From NCBI GenBank assembly GCA_964030785.1, contig OZ034967.1, positions 65,234,742-65,298,741 on the forward strand: a stretch of DNA of 64,000 nt, given 5' to 3'. Each line of letters begins with the position of its first letter. The stretch's first letter is position 1. Position numbers and translations under genes: made by a program. This document shows, piece after piece, positions 21,225 to 32,128 of the stretch. This DNA comes from Siderastrea siderea. Its lineage: Eukaryota; Cnidaria; Anthozoa; Scleractinia; Rhizangiidae. The notes beneath the pieces are model-generated. The model was not told the DNA's origin and made no database searches. It saw only the letters and a program-made list of their open reading frames with translations.

Positions 21225-22829
21225 GTGAGAGCACACAGATTGGTATACGTACAGGTAAAAAACAAGATTGTCAGTGGAACTATACGATCCCATGTAACGA
21301 TTTCCGGTTACGGTTTCAACGCAAAAGTACGCGTTTTGTTGTTTTATTATAGCTAGGAATCGAAGCGTTTCTCTTCCACAAACAATTGCTCACAGCGAGA
21401 AGAGAAGAGAGAAGTTCACTTCTCTCTACTGACGCATAATATATCGGTTTAAGAAAAGCTGCACGTTTGCTTCGTCTCGCGCTGCCAATGGACTTTAGAA
21501 AACCAGGTATCGCTCGGTTCTTTGCACGCACAATAAGCTAAGCCGGTTTCGCTTCAGATCCTTTCATTGTTTGTACGTGCACCTCGAATATTGAACTTTT
21601 ATTATGGATATGTCATGTTAAGGTGGAGTCTTTCTTTTCACCAAATACCCAGTACATACTACACTGACTAACGCAAGAAAGTCTTGAGCCATGAAGAACG
21701 GTTTTCATAGTTCTGGAGGTGGACGGTGAAGTGTGACCATGCAAATAATAAAAAAAAAAAACATTACGCAATACCTTTCTATCGGTGTTTTTCGTTTCAA
21801 ATTTGCTTCAAGAGATGAAATTTATGAACATAGAAGCCAGTTAGTGCGGTTAAGCAATGAAAAAGAGGTATTTACTCCTTTGCCGGTTTCCACTATAAAT
21901 AGGCACAAATATGTTAAAGCCAAACATGTCGCTGCCTGCACGATAAACTGATTGCATTTATTGTCAAAACGCAGGGAAGCGAGACATTTTTGTTGTTCTT
22001 GTCTGTCCATTAGGCTTATCCTTTTCAGTGCCAACTGTGTGCTGACGGCTTGGAAATAAAAAAATCTCAAATTCCACCTTGAAAACATTGGAAAAGCAAC
22101 TAGGATCACGTAATATTCAGTACATTTAAGCGGCGAGGGATCATGTATGATTTAATCCAATGATTTAAAGTTAGATCATCTATTAAACGGTTTAAAGAGC
22201 CAAAACTCCACGACCTGGCACCATGTGTTATTTAGATAAGTTTGCGAGAAAACAAGCTAAGACCAAAGTACAACACTCGACAGGAGAACTTGGATAAAGG
22301 TTAGAACTCTCAGCAAGTTTTATTTGCTCACTTTCAGCAGAAACAAACAGAAAAAATAAGCAAGTGACAACAGAAGCCTAAACTTATTGTACTACAGCAA
22401 TTTGAATGTCCTCTCTTGGCTTATTGAAGTGGCAAAATCAAAGGTGAACCCCAAGGAGAAAGGGGAGTAGAGAAGTACCGCAATTTTAGGAAAAAATGGC
22501 TTTCTTTGATCCACGGCAAATATTCTTGAATTAAACATTTTGCGTTGACTACAATCTACAAGGCCCGTTTCAAACTACCAAAGAACACTGGTCTCAAGGG
22601 GCCCGTATTTTCTATTACGATAGCAGTGGACTACGACATGAACAATTTAAACAAACCTGGTTCAGAAAAGAGCAACGAACCAATGAGATAATTAATGATA
22701 TACGTTTTTGTTCGTTCTTCTTGTGTGAGTATCTACGTCTTAGTTCACACAACAAAAACTACTTTAAGGGAAATACAAAGCGGTCGACGATCGAGTTTTA
22801 TATTTCCATACGATTTTAACCCTATGTAG

Positions 22830-23400
22830 CTGGGGGGGGGGGGGGGGGAATTGTGCCCGCGCTGACTTTAACGAACTATAACTTTTAAACGGCTGGCCGA
22901 ATAATCACCAAATCTCGTGACTTTTCCTAAAATTTATCAGAGAATATTTTCCTGTGTCAATGACGTGTCTATGATGGTTGACGTTTCCATAGCAACCATC
23001 TTCTCAGGAGTGTATTTTGACTATTTTCGGTTGTTTTTCAGTCGTTTTTTCAGTTTTTTACCCTTAGTTTGAAAGAAAAAGATAATCCTTTGCTTTTTTG
23101 TGCTCATTTTGATTAAGTATGTTTCCTAGAACAAATTCGTATATCTTTCGATGTCGTCATTGTCAACTGTTTGACTGCAGGTTTGGGATCCAAGATGGCG
23201 GCCTCAAATTCAAAATCGCGGGTTTGTGACGCCATTATGACGTCATGACACGTCATAATTGACACGTCATAATACCAATCTGTTAAGCTAATGACGTACT
23301 AAATACGTGCCAAGTTTCATCCCAATAGCGTTAATACTTTTCGAGATCTGTAGGGGGGCACTTTGGCGAAATAGGGTTAAAAAGGCACCAAAAGTGATCG
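22830..23400. repeat. Dispersed repeat insertion specific to unit A
   Basis: Starts near a run of about 17 G. Contains a CAAGATGGCGG and GACGTCATGACACGTCA block typical of the dispersed repeats in this window, and has no counterpart in unit B, which goes from the 37.8 kb block to exon 1 in about 350 bases. Confidence 0.4.
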
Positions 23401-24364
23401 TCAAATTCAAAAGATACGCAAATGAAAAATGTTCGTCAATTTGAAAAATATCGCACAACAAACAGTACAACTGATAAAGAATTGCAAAGTGGTTTTCATT
23501 CAGTTTAAGTTCATATCTTAACTTTTCATCCCGACATAGTCTTGACGGTAAGAGGCAATGACAGAGCAATTTCTTTGCAAAAACTCTGTCAACAAACAAG
23601 TTTGTTGCATGTTTTGGCAATTGATGTGGATGATATTGGAATACTCCGCTTCCATTGCATTACTGGTGAGCCAACGCAGATGTTTTACTGTTCTGTACTA
23701 AGTGGCTCAGTTCGCCCAGAGTTGGTATTCCAGGACTCCTTAAATCTGAACAATCTTGATCAATTTTATTCATGCTTTTTATAACCAGGATAGAAAAATT
23801 AGAGCTCGTCAGGAAACTGCGGATTTCGTTACAACAATCCTTCTAGAGAAATGAAATGATGAACGTTGAGGAAGGTCGGAAAAATCGTTCTCATTAAAAC
23901 CGCCTTTTGATCTCATGCACCCATCTTCACCGGAAATAACGAAGATAATGTTTAAAAAACCGATATGTGTAAAACAACGAAAAAATCTGCATTGGTCGCA
24001 AATCGTATCCTAGGAGACTATTTATCGATGAAAAATCGATAAGTAATCAATAGCATCAATGCATTGGTCATCGATTACTCGTTCGCCATCGTCGACAATC
24101 TCCCGATTGACCTTCAATTCATTCTCTCGAGTGAAATTCTGTAACAGGGAAGGCGAAGCGAAATTCAATTGAGTCGGAAAGGCCGTAAAGAAAAGAAAGT
24201 CGAAATTGGGTAGGAGAGGGGAGGGGACAGGTCTCTGGATCGGCCGTCTCATGCATGAAAAGAATAAGAGCGCATGCATTTATCATAATGAAATTCTGTG
24301 TTCTGGCTATGGCACTGTTACTGACAATGATTAATGCTCTTGATATTTTAGCTAGCTCTCAGCC

Positions 24365-24494
24365 ATGAAGGAATTCGAAGAGATACCCTTAAAGTTAAGA
24401 TATGGATGGGGGAAAGTCAGGCCACGCTATCTTCAATTCATGAACAACACCAAATGTTTCTTACTGTTTGTCATTGTGTTTGTTCTCAGTCAAG
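24365..24494 (+). CDS. SLCO: OATP copy A exon 1 (start codon)
   Basis: ATG in CCATGAAG follows an acceptor-like CTCTCAG. Encodes MKEFEEIPLKLRYGWGKVRP and the start of TM1 (CFLLFVIVFVLSQ); donor CAAG|gtattt, phase 1. It is too short for a simple ORF scan, but its twin in copy B supports it. Confidence 0.88.
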
Positions 24495-27400
24495 GTATTT
24501 ATTAATTTTAATATCATCTTAGATAAAAAGGGAGGTGCGGACACTAGCCTTGCGTTCCAGTTAATGCGTCACTAAAGCGTCGCACCCTTTTCATAGTCCT
24601 TTTGTTGAAAGCAGAAACGAACGATAAAAAGATATTTTACCCGTGGACAGTTAGTTAACACCCATGCCGCTCATCAGAAGAAAAACGAAACGGATTACAA
24701 TGAGAACTAACTTTAAAGTTACCGTATTTAGACTAGTCAGTATTTTTGGCCTTCTGGGACCGGGAGATGGATTTCGTACCCTCTGTAAACCCAGGAATGC
24801 TAAGGCTACGATAGGGAACTTTGAAAGATTATATACCATCTCCATTTTTTTCTGAAGGAGTTGTGTCACATGAGGTGGGGATACATTATAATTTTGGAAG
24901 AGCCACTGTCTTTGATTGACTATATACTTTACAGAAAACTGACGAAATTGACACAAAAACGATCAAAATCACAAAAAGAACGCAAAATTGATCTAAAATG
25001 TTAGAGGCAGTGCAAGAACTATCAAATCTTTTATTGAAAACCAGAAAAATTTAAAATTTAAAACGTTTATCAATCTCGCACCCAGTGGCCTGTTCACCGT
25101 AACAAAACTAAGAACCGTCAACCGCAGGATTCCTGCGGTGTCAATTGCATTACCCCAGAGTAAGGAGACCCCCCGCTGACCAACAAACCTGAGGACTCTG
25201 GGTACGAGACTGGACGTTTATATAGAAAATGTTTGTCGCCTTGGAAACCATAATACCTTAAACAAATGTGATATTCTACCATTTTGTTTCCTGATAAAAG
25301 TGAAAGAAAAACAACAACAACAACAACAAAACGCAAATACAAAAGGAAGGTTGAATTTACCACGCTGAAAATAATTTTTCTTTCAGGGATGGCAGTTGGT
25401 GGTTTATCTAACGTCGTCCTCTCGACCATTGAAAAGAGATTCCAATTCTCCAGCAAAGAAGCGGGATTTATCGCTGCTTCTAATGATATTTCAGCCATTC
25501 TCCTGACGTCTTTTGTCAGCTTTTATGGTGGATATGGAAACAAGCCCAAGTGGCTAGGATATGGGGCACTTTTCACAGGTACATGTACGGTCATTTTTTC
25601 TGAGCCCTTCAAGTCCCAATATCCACATGCATATTCTCCTCACTGTTCTCCATATATTTGTTGTGTTACTAGTTGGGAGAATTTGATTAAACATCGAGAC
25701 ATTTCATGTTTGGTCATCATTTCCTTTATTCTCACGACCTGTATATTCGATCAACTAGTTACATTGTAAGAAGAAATTACATGCTTGTCACTCTTGGGCC
25801 TTAAAGGGTTAACCCTAAAATTATTTTTTTTCTTAAATTTTCACTTTTTACAGTTGTAGTGCAGGCTTGTACTCGTTTATTAAATATGCTTTATTTTGGA
25901 ACAATGGAGTATTTTCATGAACACCATAAAATAGAAAACTGTGCGTTTCCCATTAATGACGTCATCACCAAACCTTCACCGGCTTGCATTAGTAGAAGAT
26001 ACCATCGACTACCAACGAAAATCATTGCAGTTAAAAGTACTTTGATGCAACGAAAACACAATTTTTGGCTATGGAACCTGCCTTGCTTAGCTAAAGCCCA
26101 GGAAGGAGACAGGGATTTTCGATAGTTGAGGGGAGTTGGTCTCGCTCTTAATTTATTGACGTGAAACCCTCGTGCGCTCCCAGCGACTCTCATGAACTTT
26201 CATGAAGTCTAGCCCTTGTTTGATCGCTTGAATTCATGTGCAGTCGTGGTTTCCCATACTTGCCAAAGACTTTAAACTGTCCTTTATAATAAATATCTCT
26301 TTATAATTAAGTCTCGATCTCGTTTAATGTAATTAACATAATTTATCAAAGCACCATTATAAATGCAAGGCGTAAGTGGTTGCCTGTACTCGCGTTTTGA
26401 TAAACTGGCAATCTCTTTACTTAGTACTAAAACACTACTAAAATAGATACACTGATATATCAATAAATAGTCCTTAGCCAGTAAATTTAGTCTCATTTGT
26501 GGTGTCTTTCAGGAATTGGTTGCCTCTTATTTTCTCTTCCTCACCTGTTAATTGGCCGCTATCACCCTGACCTCAACCGAGGCATGTCAAACAATCAAAG
26601 CTTGCCCCTGTGTTTCGCTAACACTTCCCTGGGCCATGCCAGTAGCTCGGCTTGCTTTTCAGGATACGGAGGAAACTGGTATTACCTAATGATCTTTTCT
26701 ATCGCGCAAATGATTATGGGGGCTGGAACTACACCGCTGTACTCACTGGCGCCGGCGTTTATCGACGAGAATGTCGATCCAAAGTCGTGTCCAATCTACC
26801 TAGCTGTTTTTTTCGGCTCAGCGATTGTTGGTCCTGGTCTTGGGTTTATCGTTGGTGGCGGAACTCTATCAAAGTGGGTTGATTTGAGAATGGTATGTTC
26901 CTGACATTCAACTAAAATAAGGCACTAATAACATATAGGGCACTAATAACATTACAATCCTATATGAATATATACACCAACTGATTAACGCACCTACCTC
27001 CACTAACACACACTTTCCTTCACTTGTACTCACTTTCCTTCATTTGTACTCACTTCCCTTCACTTGTACTCACTTACCTTCACATTAGTGCCTTATATGT
27101 GGGCTAGCATGACGTTCTTGGCCTATATGTGGGCTACCATGACGTTCTGGCCGGTCAGTATAATAATTTATAAAATAACTACGCGCGCTCTGATTGGCTG
27201 ACAGTTGTGTTTGCATGAGAGTATGTTAACACAGTTGTGACATCACAGTTGTGCGCATGTATCTTAATTATTTTATAAGAGCAATAAAAAAACTTTCTAT
27301 TGTGTTTGCATAGCCTGATAGAAACACTCAAAGGGGTTGGGAGAAATCCCGAAAGGTATGCGAGCCCTGGGCTTCGTCTCGGGTTTGCATAACTGTCTCA

Positions 27401-30400
27401 AATTCTCCCAACCCCCTCGTGTTTATATCAGGCAGGGCAAACAGGGAAAAAGTTTTATATTGCTTAAGAAATATATAAACGTTTCAATTGCGTGTATTAA
27501 AATTTCAATATAGCCGCTTAACAAACTTTTCCCACCTTTCTGCTGAGTGGTGTGATCACATAAACGCTTGTTCTTAAAAAGGCCGATTGGGAGTTAACGA
27601 AACCGCGAGGTCGACAACGTCTGTGTAAAAGGACTTAAAAAAGCTAACTAATGATGCTTGAAACTTTTTTTGCGAATTTTTTAACTCGTGCAATTGGTCG
27701 AGTGTGGCCGAGCTATCCGGGGCTGAATTCGTAGAGACGGGTTTTAAGGTCAGATGGGCAAAGGAATATTAACCGTCTCGTGTCGTCTCGTATTTAAAGA
27801 TTATATAAATCCTTGATTTTAGTCGTATCACCTCGTTGATTTGGTAAAAATAATGTATCAAAATGCATGACGCAAGAAAAGTACTGTTGTTTTGGCACTC
27901 GAACTTTTTGTTTAACGGACTTTCCCCTTACAGTCGCCGTCGTTGTCTGGTAAACTCCCCAATTCACTCTCACAAAGTCACACAGGTAGACAAATATATC
28001 CCGTCACTCACCAATCAAGTATACGTACGCACCGACTACGTTAGATCTTAACAGAACAAATCCGACGCTCAAATTATATTAATTCCACCTTCAACTGGCT
28101 CATCGGTTGTAGATATAAAAACCCGTCCATCAAAGAAGGGATGAACATCAAGCAATCTACACTAAGGACTATTTTAAGATAGAGGTTTGTTCGACTTAAA
28201 TAACGGCTATTTTTATTTGTTTTGAAAGCCAAAAGGCATGTACCTCGCTCCAAAAGATCCTCGATGGATAGGAGCGTGGTGGCTAGGGTACGTGTTTAGT
28301 GGAGCTCTTCTGGTCCTTTCCTGTGTGATCCTGTTGGGATTTCCCAGAGAGCTTCCTGGAGCCCGAGAGAGGAGAGAACAATGCATTAAAGAAGGAAACC
28401 TTCCGTCAAAGGACGAAAAAATTAAGGAGACCTTCAAAGATATGATCCCTGCTACTTGGCAACTGTTGAAGAATCCTGTGTTCGTTTTCAACGCTCTCGC
28501 CCTGACAGCAAGCACCTTCTTTGGAGCAGCCTTGTTGCCGTTCATCTCAAAAATCCTTTATCTAAAGTTTGATCTAAATCCTGCGAAGGCTGGGATGATG
28601 ATCGGGATTGCAGTAATTCCGGGTACCATAGGTAACGAATACACTTTATTCTTTCCCGTCTTCATCCATATTTCACGTCACATAAATAACGGTGTGGTTG
28701 TCACAATCCAAAACCAATGTCAGTTTCACTGGCCGATGATAACAGACGTCAGCGACACAATGAACCAGGCAGAACGGTCAAACCAAGGTCAAACCAAGAA
28801 AACCATGAACAGTGGAAATGTGCTTTGTTTAATTTCACATGTAAGATCTTGAGACCGCAGAAAGTTAAGTGGTGTTTTAGAGCAGTTAATTTAATTGACT
28901 CCCGGCAGTTATTCACATTTGCTTTGGTTTTGCCACACTTAGCTCAATGATTCGCTTAAGAAGAAAAAAAAAGAGTCGCGTCACTTTCTCAAACAGTTAA
29001 AAGCTACACCGAATCAACTGTTTGTTGTGGCATGCGTTTTCGTACACTTGACGCTCATTACAAGTTCTGATTAGTTCTCGGGTACTTTGTGTTTGTTGTG
29101 ATTGGTTAGGGTATTTACTCGGTTTTATTTTCATCACACTCAAAGCACTCTGATTGGTTGAAAGAGTTTAAAAAAAAACTAAATCAGTCTTAGCAGTTAA
29201 TTGTAAGCAAAACTAGAGCAATCACAATCTACTTTCGACATTCAGTTGAAAACCGCTCTAGATTTGTTAGAAAAGTAAGTAACGGAAGCTTCTGCTGCCA
29301 ATTTGACAAAATTTTGCTTTACCAGCACATGCCATATTTTTGAGACAACGGCTCAGCGTTAAAGTGGTACTATGATCAAAAAATCACTTTTATTTTTTCT
29401 TCGGATTTCGAAACTATGTTTGTTAAACACTCCCCAAGCGAAATTATAAGCCTTAATTTTGAGAAGAAGACCGTTAATTTAAACTGCAATTTTCCGTTTT
29501 AATGGTCCGCCATTATTACACCAGAAAGGATACAATGACGTCATACACTCAAGAGCTGTAGAATGTAGTGTGTGAACGCGGCTTACAAATTATGCAAAAC
29601 ACGAGTTTGAGAGTGTGAAAGCTCAAAACTCCCGTGCCGCCTACTAAATAAGGCACTTTCACACACACTGCATTCTAAAGCTCGTGAGTGAATGATGCCA
29701 TTCTGTCCTTTCTGGTGTAATAATGGCGGACTATTAAATCGGAAAATTGCAGTTTAAATAAACAGTCTTCTTGTCGAAATTAAGGCTTAAAATTTCGCTT
29801 GGGGAGTGTTTAGTAAACAAAGTTTCGAAATCCGAAGAAAAAATAAAAGTGATTTTTTGATCGTAGTACCACTTTAAGCCGTGGAGTAGAAAAACAGAAA
29901 ACATAGGACCCTTTTTACTTTCTGGGAAGCTAGTATTCGAGTAATCTTCGAACGTCATTATATTAGAAATTGAGAAGTATCGCCCGTTTTGGAGTGGTCT
30001 TCGTAATCTTGGGAAGACGTCGGGTCTGTTAAGACGTTCGTCTAAATAGTGGGTCAGTCTTTCGGCAGGACTGTTGATCAGAAGGTCGGGGGTTCAGGCT
30101 GGTCTCGGCATCTTATCGTATTATTTCCTTAAACAAGAAACTTTACTCCACATTGTCTCTCTCCACTAAGGTGTATAAAAGTTGATGAAAAACGTCTGGG
30201 GATAACCACTCGTGGGTTGGATAAGACAACACGAGATGAGATGAATCTTTTGTCGCCATGGTGTGGTTTTACTCTTTACCTTCAAGGGTATTATTAACAC
30301 GCTGTTCTTGTAATCGCGATTTCCAGGTGGTGCACTTCTGGGAGGTTGTCTTGTACGTCGCTTCAAGCTGAAAAAATCTCTTCTGATGGCCGCCAAGTAC

Positions 30401-31247
30401 TGTCTCATAATTAAGGTTCTTACAAGTTTCGGAGGCCTGCAGTTCATCATGCCAGGATGCAATGAGGTACAACTTGCAGGAATCGTCCAACCTTACAGGG
30501 GAAGGTAAGTTAGAAGAGGGTAGTGAAATATTAATTGTTGACTTGATTTCATCGTTTTCTCAGTTTTAGTTTATTTTCTAAGTTTTTTTTTACAAGAAAT
30601 TATTGGTTCTGTCAGAAACTCATAAGGAGTTATGAGTTTCTGGTTCTGTTTAAACCCCTTCAAATATAAACAATTTCTTTGATTGAATAAGTGACTGAAA
30701 AACTAGACTGACCGAGGTTGTAGCCTGCCAACAGCTGGTTTAGCCTGGGCTTTTTCTTCTCGTTACTGACTCTGCGAAGGCGGAGGCACAAATTCTCCTC
30801 CCTTAACTGCGGACCCTCGAGGCTAACATAACCTGATGACGTCACATGACCAAAGACTTACGTCATGATTTCCAAAATGGCGGCCATCTTGAATCCGCCA
30901 TCTTAGTCATTTTGCTTTTCTCAGAACAATTGAAGACCACCGAAATTGGTAGAAAAGTAATTAAAACCATTAAATGAACAGAAACTCTAACACTTGGACA
31001 AATTTTGAGTGCAGATCTGATCGTTTCGAACAAAGTTTCTTCCCTAACACCATCTTAATGGTAAGCGCAAAAGCATTAAAAAGTTAACTGTAATTTTTAG
31101 ATTATAAAATAAGGGGTTTCTTTAGGAATAATATTAATATTAGAAATATTGTTAACTTAAATTAGGATTTTGTAAATTCCAGCCCCAATAAGATGATTTT
31201 GTAATTCATTGTAGTTAATTTTTAATGCGAAAATATGGTTATTAAAC

Positions 31248-31279
<32 letters not shown>

Positions 31280-32064
31280 TACCTTTTAAATTTTCCTTTT
31301 AAATCTATTTAGCCAAGGCGTTTTGGGAGCTCCTAAGAATTTGAATTTGCCTCTCCCTGCTTAACGCTGAGAGTATAAAAGCTTTGACAACAAAATGTAT
31401 ATAGTGCGCCCAAAATTGTTTCCTTTGAGGTCCACAACATGTCCTGATGACGTCACTTGACGTGGAAAATACGACATGAGTTCCAAAAACAGTGGCCATC
31501 TTGGATCAGTCATTTTGGATTTCATACTTTTACCAGAACCATTATAATTTGCCAAAAAGTAAAAACAGCAGCAGTAAATGAACACTTAAATGGTCGAGCA
31601 TTGTAAAGCTAAAGGGTAGTGAGATAAAGTTAAAATGTTTCATTTAAAACAGTACAATTGAAAAACAAACACCTTTTAGAATATCGTTACCATCGCAACA
31701 TCAAATGTGATGGGCAATGGCATGCCATACCAAATTGTTTCCCGATAAATTGTAGGAAAAAAAATGAAAGTTTGGTAGCTTTTGCTTGTGTAAAAGGTAT
31801 TAACGCACTGCGTGCAATATGTAAAATTACCGTTGTGTTTGTACTTCCACAGCCAAGCGATAAGCAACTCGGTAGTCTCAGCATGTAATAGAAACTGCAG
31901 CTGTCCATTGGCCCAGATCAGACCCGTTTGTGGCGCGGACAAGTTAACATATTTCTCACCTTGTTTTGCTGGATGCACTTTATCGGCTGAAAAAGGGGTA
32001 AGTACAATGAGTGTCAGCTTTCTTTTTTATTTATTGCTATAAACATCGTCATCATTACCACCAC

Positions 32065-32128
<64 letters not shown>

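Noticed and set aside
27690..27760. tRNA-like stretch (GGTCGAGTGTGGCCGAGC) in intron 3, also in copy B
   Set aside because: An A-box-like match, but no proper B box or cloverleaf could be drawn.
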